NCBI GenBank assembly: GCA_016722515.1
Contig: JADKJE010000003.1
Coordinates: 186,001-250,000, forward strand
From: Alphaproteobacteria bacterium
GTDB taxonomy: Bacteria; Pseudomonadota; Alphaproteobacteria; Rickettsiales; JADKJE01
Reading direction: 5' to 3'
Length of the DNA stretch: 64,000 bases
In this document: positions 52,730 to 60,971 of the stretch, piece by piece
How positions within the stretch are numbered: position 1 is the first letter of the stretch
Layout: every line of letters starts with the position of its first letter
Made by a program: the position numbers and the translations under genes
The notes under the pieces: generated by a model
The model's database searches: none
The model's input: only the letters and a program-made list of their open reading frames with translations
What the model was told of the DNA's origin: nothing

Positions 52730-53212
52730 ATGTCAACACTTACAAAAATTCCGATAACCCTTACGGGCTATTCCATGTTGCAAGAAGAACTCCATCATTT
52801 AAAAGCGGTGGATCGCCCTAATATTATCGTGGCCATCGCCGAAGCGCGCGCCCATGGTGATCTCTCCGAAAATGCCGAATACACATCAGCCCGTGAAAAG
52901 CAGGGCTTTATCGAAGGCCGCATTGCCGAGTTGGAAGACCGCATTGCCCGTGCCGAAGTGATTGATACCAGCAAATTAAGCGGTAACATTGTCACCTTTG
53001 GCGCCTACGTTGCCCTTATTGACGAGGACACCGAAAAAGAGGTCAATTACCAGATCGTTGGTGAATACGAAGCCGATATCAATCAAAATCGTATCTCAAT
53101 CGTCTCCCCCCTAGCCCGCGCACTCATCGGCAAAACCGTCGGCGACTATATCGAAGTAACCACCCCCCGTGGCGGCAAGGCTTACGAGATTCAAGGAATT
53201 GAATTCAGGTAG
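52730..53212 (+). CDS. greA: Transcription elongation factor GreA
   Basis: GreA enters the RNA polymerase secondary channel and stimulates cleavage of backtracked RNA. The 160 residues show the N-terminal coiled coil (MLQEELHHLKAVDRPNIIVAIAEARAHGDLSENAEYTSAREKQGFIEGRIAELEDRI), with the acidic tip residues in DLSENAEY. The C-terminal FKBP-like domain ends in SPLARALIGKTVGDYIEVTTPRGGKAYEIQGIEF. ATG 52730 has AAGGGG 8 bases upstream; the frame is open further 5' but without support. A TATAAT at 52677-52682 may be its -10. Confidence 0.96.
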   Translation: MSTLTKIPITLTGYSMLQEELHHLKAVDRPNIIVAIAEARAHGDLSENAEYTSAREKQGFIEGRIAELEDRIARAEVIDTSKLSGNIVTFGAYVALIDEDTEKEVNYQIVGEYEADINQNRISIVSPLARALIGKTVGDYIEVTTPRGGKAYEIQGIEFR

Positions 53213-53232
53213 TTTTTCTTTTTTAGTTATAT

Positions 53233-53309
53233 GCACCCGTAGCTCAGTTGGATAGAGTGTTGCCCTCCGAAGGCAAAGGTCGGACGTTCGAATCGTCTCG
53301 GGTGCACCA
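53233..53309 (+). tRNA. tRNA-Arg (CCG)
   Basis: A complete 77-nt cloverleaf with CCA. The acceptor arms GCACCCG/CGGGTGC pair fully, the anticodon stem is TTGCC/GGCAA, and the loop CTCCGAA gives anticodon CCG. The T-loop is TTCGAAT. It begins 20 bases after the greA stop. Confidence 0.95.
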
Positions 53310-53368
53310 GCCTTCACTCTTACGAGCTACGCCTGGCGTAGTCAGAAGGAGCTCGTAAGAGAGAAGGC
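53310..53368 (+). terminator. Hairpin following tRNA-Arg
   Basis: 19-base arms (53310-53328 and 53350-53368) with a single mismatch enclose a loop that itself has a short stem. It begins one base after the tRNA CCA. It lacks a T-run and may act as a processing or transcription barrier, or be a palindromic repeat sitting at a tRNA end. Confidence 0.5.
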
Positions 53369-53478
53369 TGACTGATGAATATATACTCCCTGGCCCACCC
53401 AGAGTTCGTTAAAACAATAGCTATTCATCGTTGCCTTTGGCAAGACGGAATGTTGACAAATCTACCTGGGATATTTAT

Positions 53479-53532
53479 ATGCATTACGTATACATCATTC
53501 GAAGCATCATAAGGTGTTGCACTTCATTTTAA
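53479..53532 (+). pseudogene. N-terminal stub of a GIY-YIG endonuclease gene
   Basis: From ATG 53479 the frame reads MHYVYIIRSIIRCCTSF and stops. MxYVYIIRS is the usual start of small GIY-YIG (UvrC-like) nucleases. The match ends where GTTGCACTTCA begins, which is the reverse complement of the start of repeats A-C. This suggests the gene was cut by that element. The rest of 53370-53746 holds one more hairpin (arms 53654-53693) and nothing else I can identify. Confidence 0.35.
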
Positions 53533-53746
53533 AACAGGCCCCGGTATGTTTAGTTTTTGGCTATGGCCTTTAAGGACTGGCAAATTTCAGAAATTTCCTG
53601 CACGCGGTTACTTTCGAACATTTTCGAGGAGCCACTTAGCAGCTGCAAAATCCGCTTTAGCTAAATTTTGGCAAAGCCAAATTTAGCTAAAGCATGATTC
53701 CTATCGACACACTCCGATACTTACGCTCTAGCAAAGCGGAAGCGGA

Positions 53747-54595
53747 TTATAGCTGATGCTGATGCTGGGCAGCAACTTGTTGGTTATTGACCATTTGAAT
53801 CCATGGCCGATTATTTTGCCTTTCCGCACGAGTCAGAAGTTCCTTATTCCCTGCAGTGAATCTACTTTGAAAACTAAACTGTGCTAAGCTATGATTTAAA
53901 TAATTACGATGTTGAAGCGCTTCTGTTAGAAGGAAGAAATCCGATTCCGATAATTGAATAGATTTCTGCTGTCCGTTAGGTTTTTGATAATTATACATTA
54001 AATTTTCCGGATCAATTTGACCGTTTTTAGAAGCTAGATAACATACCGTTTTTATTGACTGTAGCTCTTGTAGTGATAAGGGAGGTGTCTCCAACAATCC
54101 ACTTTCTTCTAATTTTTCACAAGCCCTAATTTTAGTATCATCACCTTTTTTTTTGGAGAAATTAATGATACGTGGAATAGCACCAGCCATTGCCGGTAGC
54201 ATACTGCCTGTTCTCATACAATTCAATAGTCGCCTTGATGCAGAAGCCAATACAATAAGTGCAGCGCTTCCTGCCGTAATACACATGAGTGCAGTTTGTT
54301 TCTCTTCAAGCGACTGCTGTGGAAGGCCTGTATTGTCCTCAATAGGCGGCACCATCGTGATAAAACCAAGACTAGTTAATCCAAAAACAACACCCACTTT
54401 TCCTATCCATGATCCAACTCGCATCCCCTTGTCCAACCCATTAAAGAAATATGTGGCTGGTGTAAAATCCGCTAAAAGGTCTTGCCATTCCTGAGCCTCT
54501 CCTCTTGCCCAATCACAAATATCATTTATTTCCCCCTCTAAATTCTGATTTTGATAAATTTCGAAACTATTTCTTAGTAAATCGGAACTTCTCAT
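53747..54595 (-). CDS. Hypothetical membrane protein, 282 residues
   Basis: ATG 54595 is chosen because AGGAG lies 8 bases upstream; a longer frame starts at 54631. A polar N-terminal helix region (about 1-60) is followed by two hydrophobic segments (GVVFGLTSLGFITMV near 75-90 and ALMCITAGSAALIVLASA near 112-130), probably a membrane hairpin. A soluble Gln/Asn-rich C-terminal half ends in a His/Gln-rich tail (QQVAAQHQHQL). The family is unknown. Arrangement and composition resemble those of other candidate host-interaction proteins in this window. Confidence 0.65.
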   Translation of the reverse strand: MRSSDLLRNSFEIYQNQNLEGEINDICDWARGEAQEWQDLLADFTPATYFFNGLDKGMRVGSWIGKVGVVFGLTSLGFITMVPPIEDNTGLPQQSLEEKQTALMCITAGSAALIVLASASRRLLNCMRTGSMLPAMAGAIPRIINFSKKKGDDTKIRACEKLEESGLLETPPLSLQELQSIKTVCYLASKNGQIDPENLMYNYQKPNGQQKSIQLSESDFFLLTEALQHRNYLNHSLAQFSFQSRFTAGNKELLTRAERQNNRPWIQMVNNQQVAAQHQHQL

Positions 54596-54696
54596 AATTA
54601 TACTCCTTAAAAATCTAACAATCACAATCAATTATTATCATTACACGTCTTTCTTGACAATGGATTTTAATATTAATTTATAATGGAGTATTTAAT

Positions 54697-55066
54697 TTAA
54701 ACATACGGCACAATATCCTCTTCCGCCAGATTCCCAAACCTGGTCGAATTAGAATCAAAGAACAATTTCGCAACTCCCACCGGACCATTACGTTGTTTGG
54801 CAATAATAATCTCCGCCTGATTTGCGCAGCTGTTCATTTGGTCTTGCCATTCGCCGAATTTGGGTGAGCCATCAGCTGGTTGTTTTCGGGCTACGTAATA
54901 TTCTTCGCGGTAGATAAACATCACCACGTCGGCATCTTGCTCAATACTTCCTGACTCCCTAAGGTCAGAGGGTTGCGGGCGTTTATCGTCGCGTTGCTCG
55001 ACTGCACGCGACAGCTGCGACAGCGCCATAACTGGGATGTTTAATTCTTTGGCGATGGCGGGGGCC
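54697..55066 (-). pseudogene. dnaB: Diverged C-terminal fragment of dnaB
   Basis: The frame repeats the last 120 codons of DnaB (AIAKELNIPVMALSQLSRAVEQRDDKRP and on to ...NLAEEDIVPYV, stop). By eye it is about 80 percent identical in DNA to the intact gene at 34478. The Walker motifs are missing. It is joined at about 55059-55066 to the start of an unrelated secreted-protein gene. The open frame continues to 55119 only by chance and would encode a hybrid without a ribosome site. Substitutions are mostly synonymous, so the source was a functional dnaB from another lineage or an old duplicate. Confidence 0.8.
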
Positions 55067-55186
55067 ATGATCGTCGCCTTGAGGGCCTTCAGGGCTGCTT
55101 CCTGGTGGAGGAGGGGCATCCTGCGCTAATGCTGGAAGGGAGAGGCATGAGAGACTAAGTAAACTTACAATAAGGAAACGTTTCAT
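55060..55186 (-). pseudogene. 5' fragment of a secreted-protein gene fused to the dnaB fragment
   Basis: From ATG 55186 the frame gives a clean Sec signal peptide, MKRFLIVSLLSLSCLSLPAL followed by AQ and a Pro/Gly-rich start DAPPPPGSSPEGPQGDDHGP. The reading then runs into dnaB-derived DNA out of frame and ends at 54983. Only the first 40 or so codons of the original gene survive. This is a recombination chimera, not a gene fusion with function. Confidence 0.6.
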
Positions 55187-55498
55187 AACGAATCTCCAAA
55201 AAGGTTACTGAACCTCTTAATAGGTAAGAAGAGGTTGGTCACAGGTTCTACACGAATATCTGTCAAAACCTGCGCCGTACCCATTTGGAGTAGCGAGAGT
55301 GTTATCATGTTGTCAACCAGGTTAATGACATCCGAAGATGTGAAACGCTACGCTTAAACAACGTTAAGATGCTGAAGTTTAGTTATAAAATATAATATAA
55401 ATCAATATAAGTAATAAATAATTAATATTTATTGCGTATAATAATTAATGTATTGTTAGTAAATGAAGATATAAAACCAGGAAATAAGTGGGTTCATT
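55187..55498. other. Intergenic DNA between divergent genes
   Basis: It contains the former promoter side of the truncated secreted-protein gene and a very AT-rich stretch (55380-55480) before the 55499 gene. A short inverted repeat is formed by GTAAGAAGAGG-like sequence near 55220. No RNA gene or ORF is seen. Confidence 0.3.
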
Positions 55499-56002
55499 AT
55501 GGTGGAATTATTTGGTCAAGACACAAAAACACGATCACTTACGAATGCTCAACGTTTTCATGTTTCCGTTGAGGGGGAGTCATTAACCGGAAGCTTGAAG
55601 GATATCGTGGCCTATTCTGAAAATAATGGAACCGAGCAATTAAGGGTGAGATTAGTTGATGGTAAAGGAAAAGAATACCAAGTAAAAATTCCAAGTCCGC
55701 AAGATAAAAATATCGTGCGTCCGCCTTTCAATGAAATGGTCGAATCCTTGAAAGAAAATCTAGTACAGCACCCTGAGTTTAAAAGCAGGAATGAAAGTAA
55801 TGAAAAGAGTGCCAATATTCAACCGTTCGCACAGCCAGAAAATGTGCAGGTCAAAGACCTGAAAGAGCCATTAAAATCGGTAAGTGCCGCCTTGGAAAAA
55901 TCCATTCAACCTAAAGAAAAATCACATGAGGTTTCAAAATGGACTCAGAAAGTAACAGATTCCAGAAGCCATAATAACAAAGATCATACAACTCACAGAT
56001 AA
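55499..56002 (+). CDS. Hypothetical protein, 167 residues
   Basis: The N-terminal 75 residues look like a small beta-rich domain (RFHVSVEGESLTGSLKDIV, LRVRLVDGKGKEYQVKIPSP). The rest is charged and disordered with a His/Lys-rich tail. The beta-rich part resembles the start of the next protein at 56197 (IQFSIDNETYRGRF, HISVHVKVPSAE), so the two may share an N-terminal module. No family is recognised. The gene is followed by about 190 AT-rich bases. Confidence 0.6.
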   Translation: MVELFGQDTKTRSLTNAQRFHVSVEGESLTGSLKDIVAYSENNGTEQLRVRLVDGKGKEYQVKIPSPQDKNIVRPPFNEMVESLKENLVQHPEFKSRNESNEKSANIQPFAQPENVQVKDLKEPLKSVSAALEKSIQPKEKSHEVSKWTQKVTDSRSHNNKDHTTHR

Positions 56003-56196
56003 TAGAGAGCGCACGCAAGACATTTTCTCATTGTTGTTATAATATAAACGCAATTCTATAATGGATATTTTATATAAATATGAAGTTTATTTAATAAGCA
56101 ATTTTAAAAATAGAATAATATTGATGTATTCGTTGCTTTGTGCTATAGTCGCCCTGAAGAGATGAGGAAATGCCAAGGCGGGCGTGAGTATGTAGT

Positions 56197-58122
56197 ATGT
56201 CGAAAGATACCCTAATTCAGTTTTCAATTGATAATGAGACCTATCGTGGCCGTTTTGTTCCGGATGAGAATGCCAGTGTTGTTGGTAATAGCCAATCCAT
56301 AAGGGGACATTTATGGCTGGTTGATGCCAATAATGATGTCGTTATCGGGATGGATGGACAGCCAAAACATATCAGTGTCCACGTGAAAGTTCCCTCTGCA
56401 GAATGTTATAATCTCCATTATCTTACCAGCGATGATAAAAGCATGTTGCAGGAAGCCACCCATAAACATGGTATTTATAACGAGGGGCAATTGAGAGATC
56501 AGGAAGTTATTGTCCAAAAAACCATTGCAAGCCGAGAAATATGGAAAGGGATGGGTATGGAGGTTGCAAAGACCGGACATATCCGCCCAGAGCATTGCGG
56601 GGAATTGCCACCCATGCACTATATTGTGTCGATTATTGAACCTGGGATTGTGCCTTTAGAAGCCATCTGTGAACCTAAACGACATCCGCAAGCGTATGTT
56701 AATATTCTTCATCACGATGACGAGAAAGAACGAAAGCCTAAATACCCAGGAGCTCTGTATTATCGAGAACCATTGGCCGGTATTGCTAGCTGTGATGTAG
56801 AACAAAAAGCACATAATTCTGTTGCGTTTGAACCTATTATCCTGGATCAAACCGGCAAACTAAAATTGCATAATAAAGAGATCACAGGTTTTGGCCAAGC
56901 ATTGGCTATTCTGGATTGGGTAAGAAGTCAGGATCGCCAGCCCGCAAACCTATTACTAAATGGTACCGATTTATCAAATCGAAATCAAAGCGAGATTGCG
57001 CTTCGTTTCTTTGATGATAAATTTGACCTGGGTGTTAAATCTATGCTTGATGATTTGTTCTCTCCAGATGATTATGGAACACATGGTTCTTCCAATTGCT
57101 TTTTGGATAAAGATCTTTATCTTTCTTTTGGAGCGACGCTTGATGAAGAATATTGGGAAACCAGAAGTAGATTTGATATGATTTACGAGAAAAGAGCGTT
57201 GTTATTTGCTATTGTGGATGATCAACCTCTCGGAAATGCAGCTAATGGTCCCGTTTCTTATTGGGATGTTGTGAAAGATGAGATGAGTCAGTTTAAAAGT
57301 GGAAATACAACGAACTTGACCTACCTTCCGTTATTTGTGAACGATCAAGGGGATATTAGTACTCATTTCCTGGAGTACTATTTGAATGACAAGAATCATG
57401 ACAAAACAAATGAAACTTTTAAGAATTGTTGTGTCGAGTATTGCCAAGGCGTTTATGACGAGACATTTGATACAATAAGGCAAAACCAAGCGCCTTTGTT
57501 TGTGTCTATGTTCGCGAATTATTCTGACTTCATGAATAATGCATTTCCTTCTAAAGATCAGATACGGCGTGCCTATAAAGAAAAGGCTGAACATGATGCG
57601 TTACAACCATACAAATTCCCATTTTCTGAGGTTTTCAGGCAAAGCTCTGCCCTCAGTGAAGACGTGCTTGCTGGCTATTATATTGTTTCTCATATTAACC
57701 GCGATACCATTCATCGTTGGTTATCACCCATTATCAATCAAGAGGTCAAAGGTCAGATAATGGATCAGCTGGAACTTAATCAACGTCGTATGCATTATGC
57801 CATGAGCCGATTCCCAGAATACAGGCAGTATGTAAGAGGACATAAAAGTGAGCTCGATGCTAAGATTGAACAGATTCAATCGGGCGCAGATGCGTTAATT
57901 ATCCAAGAGAAAGTACCGCAAGAAAGGGTGCCTCAAAGGATTGATATGAAGAAAACCCATGTATCGCGATTACCAGAACCAAGTCAAGGCACTCCTGGTT
58001 GTTGGGTTAAGGCAATACAAAGACAGGGTCATAAAGTAAATCCTATTGCGTTAAAAGTAGAAAACTTGGCTGAGACGAACGGCCGATCCTCATCTGGTAA
58101 AGGAGTCGTTGTCTTGAATTAG
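56197..58122 (+). CDS. Hypothetical protein, 641 residues
   Basis: No recognised family. The first 75 residues are beta-rich and resemble the 55499 protein. The middle is mixed alpha/beta, with several Cys and His but no metal-binding pattern I can name. The last 90 residues are a basic polar tail containing GTPGCWVKAI. A comparable TEPGSWVSVL occurs near the C-terminus of the 43111-46446 protein. The start at 56197 is preceded by a Gly-rich GGCGGGCG stretch 10-17 bases upstream, not a good ribosome site. There is no signal peptide or membrane helix. It could be a substrate of a dedicated secretion system. Confidence 0.65.
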   Translation: MSKDTLIQFSIDNETYRGRFVPDENASVVGNSQSIRGHLWLVDANNDVVIGMDGQPKHISVHVKVPSAECYNLHYLTSDDKSMLQEATHKHGIYNEGQLRDQEVIVQKTIASREIWKGMGMEVAKTGHIRPEHCGELPPMHYIVSIIEPGIVPLEAICEPKRHPQAYVNILHHDDEKERKPKYPGALYYREPLAGIASCDVEQKAHNSVAFEPIILDQTGKLKLHNKEITGFGQALAILDWVRSQDRQPANLLLNGTDLSNRNQSEIALRFFDDKFDLGVKSMLDDLFSPDDYGTHGSSNCFLDKDLYLSFGATLDEEYWETRSRFDMIYEKRALLFAIVDDQPLGNAANGPVSYWDVVKDEMSQFKSGNTTNLTYLPLFVNDQGDISTHFLEYYLNDKNHDKTNETFKNCCVEYCQGVYDETFDTIRQNQAPLFVSMFANYSDFMNNAFPSKDQIRRAYKEKAEHDALQPYKFPFSEVFRQSSALSEDVLAGYYIVSHINRDTIHRWLSPIINQEVKGQIMDQLELNQRRMHYAMSRFPEYRQYVRGHKSELDAKIEQIQSGADALIIQEKVPQERVPQRIDMKKTHVSRLPEPSQGTPGCWVKAIQRQGHKVNPIALKVENLAETNGRSSSGKGVVVLN

Positions 58123-58241
58123 TGAAAGAATCGTGAGGATCAGATTGTTCATTTTAATGATAGATATTTAGCAATTATTTGACATAAAATCATGTTTCAT
58201 TTATTGTTACTTTTTTCTATTGTATGAGCAGAGGCTTAACC

Positions 58242-58766
58242 ATGACCAAGAATATTCAAAGTAACGTTGACAAATTTGGAAAATCACTGCCGAAGGGCGA
58301 TTCTCATTTTACCCAAGAGTGTAAACGTAGAAAACTGTCACGGAATGATTTTGAAGGGGATCAAACCAAACAGCAGTGGGATAGTTATTACAGACAACTC
58401 CAATCAAATAAGCCATCGGCAACATTAGTTGATTTATGTGCTGATTTGAACCTCGCACGAACAGCTCAAAGTCTGGGACAAAGTTCATTAGCAAATGCTC
58501 TCATTAGTTATATTAAGCATCCGTGGAGTATCCTGAGTTCAGCCGTAGCTTATAGTCATTTTGATGCTGTTGAAATGACGAGTCCTGATGGCAGCTCAAG
58601 AATAAATGTTTCGCCAGAAATTAAAAAAATCTATAGTCAGTGCATTCATCTAAGAGCTGGAATTGAAAGGGGCGATTTTTCTTTAGGAAAAGCAGGGGCG
58701 CCACCTCAAATCGGCTTTCAAAGACTGTTAGCTGGGAATGAATCAAATAATTATAGAAGTTTATAA
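58242..58766 (+). CDS. Hypothetical protein, 174 residues
   Basis: ATG 58242 is chosen with AGAGG 8 bases upstream; 58224 is in frame. The protein has a charged N-terminus, a short alanine/serine-rich helical centre (SLGQSSLANALISYIKHPWSILSSAVAYSHF, described here by its parts about residues 76-106) and a polar tail. No family is recognised. It is the third consecutive unknown plus-strand gene of this block, each with its own AT-rich leader, so they are probably separate transcripts. Confidence 0.6.
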   Translation: MTKNIQSNVDKFGKSLPKGDSHFTQECKRRKLSRNDFEGDQTKQQWDSYYRQLQSNKPSATLVDLCADLNLARTAQSLGQSSLANALISYIKHPWSILSSAVAYSHFDAVEMTSPDGSSRINVSPEIKKIYSQCIHLRAGIERGDFSLGKAGAPPQIGFQRLLAGNESNNYRSL

Positions 58767-58851
58767 TTAAAATATATAAGTTTAATATTATTTTAAATAT
58801 TTTTCTCTACATTTAATAGTATAGACTGTTTAATTGTAAAGGGAGATACCC

Positions 58852-59019
58852 ATGCTAAAAACAAAGTGGAAAATTTATCGTGATCGCCAGAAACAATTCC
58901 GTTGGCGTTGCCAGGATACCAAAGGCAATGTGCTGGGAAATTCGTTTAAGGGTTTTAAAAACGAAAATGAATGCCGCAAAAACGCATTGATGTTCGGTTA
59001 TCGCGCCAGTAAAAAATAA
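58852..59019 (+). CDS. Small DUF1508 (YegP-like) protein, 55 residues
   Basis: This short gene starts behind GGGAGA and reads KWKIYRDRQKQFRWRCQDTKG, then GNSFKGFKNENECRKNAL. This is the DUF1508 fold (xFxIYxDxxGxFRWRLxxxNGxxIxxSxxGYxxKxxCxxxI) in a single copy. Such proteins are small beta-beta-alpha units often with a stress or surface association, but no firm function. A strong terminator follows 25 bases after the stop, so it is probably a separate short transcript. Confidence 0.85.
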   Translation: MLKTKWKIYRDRQKQFRWRCQDTKGNVLGNSFKGFKNENECRKNALMFGYRASKK

Positions 59020-59043
59020 CACAGATTAACACGCACGACCTTT

Positions 59044-59073
59044 AAAAGGCGGACATGAGTCCGCCTTTTTTTT
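59044..59073 (+). terminator. Intrinsic terminator
   Basis: An AAAAGGCGGAC stem with its perfect complement around the loop ATGA is followed by an unbroken T-run (eight Ts from 59066). It is a textbook Rho-independent terminator for the DUF1508 gene. The A-run on its 5' side makes it partly usable by the converging smpB operon. Confidence 0.93.
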
Positions 59074-59175
59074 CGAGGCGTGGTTTGACGTTGTTTATGT
59101 TATATAAATAAACGCTTTCATTTGTGATTGAAAGGAGAATAAAATGCCATCGATGGGCATCGGCCTTAATGGACA

Positions 59176-59649
59176 TTATTTTTCCTTTAACGTCCGTTCC
59201 TTTTCGCGATCCCATTCCCGTTGTTTGATGCTCTGGCGTTTGTCATGTTCCTTCTTACCTTTGGCAAGGCCAATTTCAATTTTGGCTTTGTTTTTATGAT
59301 TAAAATACAGGCAAACAGGGACAATGGTGTACCCTTTCATTTTGACCCGGCCCATCCATTTATTAATCTGCTTTTTATGAAGCAGTAATTTTCTCGGCCG
59401 GTGGATGGGGTGGTTGAATTGGTGCGCTTCGGTATATTCGCCGATATAGGAATGAAGTAAATAAAGTTCACCCCCTTGCTCGCCTACATAGGCTTCATCG
59501 ATACTGCCGCGGTTTTTACGCAGGGATTTCACTTCACTGCCTTGCAGGCACAAACCAGCTTCTATGGTTTCTTCGATAAAATAATCAAAACGTGCCCGTT
59601 TATTATGGGCGATAATACGGCGTACTTGAGTTGGATCTGTAGTGGCCAT
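59176..59649 (-). CDS. smpB: SsrA-binding protein SmpB
   Basis: SmpB binds tmRNA and brings it to stalled ribosomes for trans-translation. The 157 residues start with IIAHNKRARFDYFIEETIEAGLCLQGSEVKSLRKNRGSI, the conserved tmRNA-binding face. They continue with IGEYTEAHQFNHPIHRPRKLLLHKKQI and YTIVPVCLYFNHKNKAKIEIGLAKGKKEHDKR, and end in the basic Lys/Arg tail that enters the decoding site. It is last in the ilvE-HIT-dapA-smpB operon, 14 bases after dapA. The dapA-smpB adjacency is common in alphaproteobacteria. Confidence 0.97.
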   Translation of the reverse strand: MATTDPTQVRRIIAHNKRARFDYFIEETIEAGLCLQGSEVKSLRKNRGSIDEAYVGEQGGELYLLHSYIGEYTEAHQFNHPIHRPRKLLLHKKQINKWMGRVKMKGYTIVPVCLYFNHKNKAKIEIGLAKGKKEHDKRQSIKQREWDREKERTLKEK

Positions 59650-59663
59650 ATATCCCTTTATCC

Positions 59664-60542
59664 TTACTTCAATAAGCCTTGGGTTTTGAGTACAGTGCGA
59701 ACACGCTCTTTGCTTGCCTCAGAAGGCATAACCAGTGGTAAGCGGATTTCATCAGTGCAAATGCCAAGCAGGCTGGCCGCGTATTTAACGGGAGCCGGGC
59801 TCGTTTCGCAGAACATGGCTTGGTGGATGGGGGTTAATTCATCGTGGATTTCCAACGCGCGTTTAACATCACCAGCAAACCAGGCATCTTGCAAGGCCAC
59901 GCATTGAGCGGGTAAAATATTGGAGGTTACGGAAATACAGCCAACGCCGCCTTGTGCATTAAAGGAAAGGGCCGTTCCGTCTTCGCCAGAAAGATAAGCA
60001 AACGGACGTTTACCCAGCACTGCTCGGAGTGAACTGATGCGGGCGAGATCGCCGGTGGCATCTTTATTGCCAGCAATGCGAGGCAATTCTGCCAGGCGAC
60101 CAAGTGTTTCATCTTTTAAATCAATGACCGAACGGCCAGGGATATTATAAACGATAATTGGAATATCGAGCGCGTCGTGAATGGCTTTATAATGTTGATA
60201 AAGCCCTTCCTGAGTTGGTTTATTATAGTAAGGAGTCGCGATAAGTACTGCATCAGCGCCGGCTTTTTGCGCATGGAGCGACATCATCACCGCCTCTTCG
60301 GTTGAATTAGAACCTGTGCCCGCGATAACGGGCACTCGTTTATTGGTTGCGTTGATGCAAAGTTCAATCACCAGATTATGCTCATCATGGGTAAGGGTAG
60401 GCGATTCGCCCGTAGTCCCACACGGCACAAGCCCATTAATTCCAGCTTTTATCTGACTATCGACATGGCGCTGGAACGATTCGGAGTCCACTTTGCCGTT
60501 TTTGAATGGCGTAATTAACGCAGTAATGGCCCCTTTAAACAT
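59664..60542 (-). CDS. dapA: 4-hydroxy-tetrahydrodipicolinate synthase
   Basis: DapA condenses pyruvate with aspartate semialdehyde on the diaminopimelate-lysine path, so peptidoglycan precursors are probably still made. The 292-residue TIM barrel shows GTTGESPTLT (42-51), Y132 in VYNIPGR, the Schiff-base lysine K160 in AGNKDATGD, and the GGVGCISVTSNI loop. It overlaps the HIT gene by 8 bases and is followed by smpB after 14 bases. Confidence 0.97.
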   Translation of the reverse strand: MFKGAITALITPFKNGKVDSESFQRHVDSQIKAGINGLVPCGTTGESPTLTHDEHNLVIELCINATNKRVPVIAGTGSNSTEEAVMMSLHAQKAGADAVLIATPYYNKPTQEGLYQHYKAIHDALDIPIIVYNIPGRSVIDLKDETLGRLAELPRIAGNKDATGDLARISSLRAVLGKRPFAYLSGEDGTALSFNAQGGVGCISVTSNILPAQCVALQDAWFAGDVKRALEIHDELTPIHQAMFCETSPAPVKYAASLLGICTDEIRLPLVMPSEASKERVRTVLKTQGLLK

Positions 60543-60960
60543 GATCTACTCCTTCTTCAATCCATTGCGTCATACGTGAGATGACGTCTTGTTTTTGTTC
60601 TGGTGTGTAGGGTGTCCTTGGCCTGCCCCACACCGGACTTGGCCAGGCTTTGTCGTCTTGATAACGGGCAATCACATGGATATGTAATTGCCGAACCACA
60701 TTACCTAATGCGCCTACATTTACTTTATAAGCGCCAAGATGTTGTTTCATGATCGTTATCACTAATGCAACTTCACGCCATAAGTGAGCTTGATCCAACG
60801 CAGATAAATCTGTGATCTCTACCAGTTGAGCACGTCTTGGCACTAAAATCAACCAGGGAAAATCAGCTTGATCATGTAAGAGCACACGTGAGAGTGTTAA
60901 ATCGGCAATAATGCTCGATTCCTGACTTAATGTGCGATCAAGGGTGAAGTCCGGGTCCAT
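60535..60960 (-). CDS. HIT-family protein
   Basis: The 141-residue protein has the histidine-triad region VVRQLHIHVIARYQDD (H93, H95), preceded by WLILVPRRAQ and the ITDLSALDQAHLWREV helix. The third position of the classic HxHxHxx is Ile-Ala here, as in a common proteobacterial HIT subgroup acting on nucleotides or unknown substrates. It overlaps dapA and lies 11 bases after ilvE, so it is co-transcribed. The substrate cannot be given. Confidence 0.88.
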   Translation of the reverse strand: MDPDFTLDRTLSQESSIIADLTLSRVLLHDQADFPWLILVPRRAQLVEITDLSALDQAHLWREVALVITIMKQHLGAYKVNVGALGNVVRQLHIHVIARYQDDKAWPSPVWGRPRTPYTPEQKQDVISRMTQWIEEGVDHV

Positions 60961-60971
60961 ACATGTATAAC

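Noticed and set aside
54697..55119. A 140-residue DnaB-like gene
   Set aside because: It lacks Walker motifs and the N-terminal domain, and its first 20 codons come from an unrelated secreted-protein gene in another frame; treated as a chimeric pseudogene.
55499..58766. Toxin-antitoxin or contact-dependent toxin cassette
   Set aside because: No toxin domain, immunity-sized overlapping partner or recognised secretion motif can be seen.
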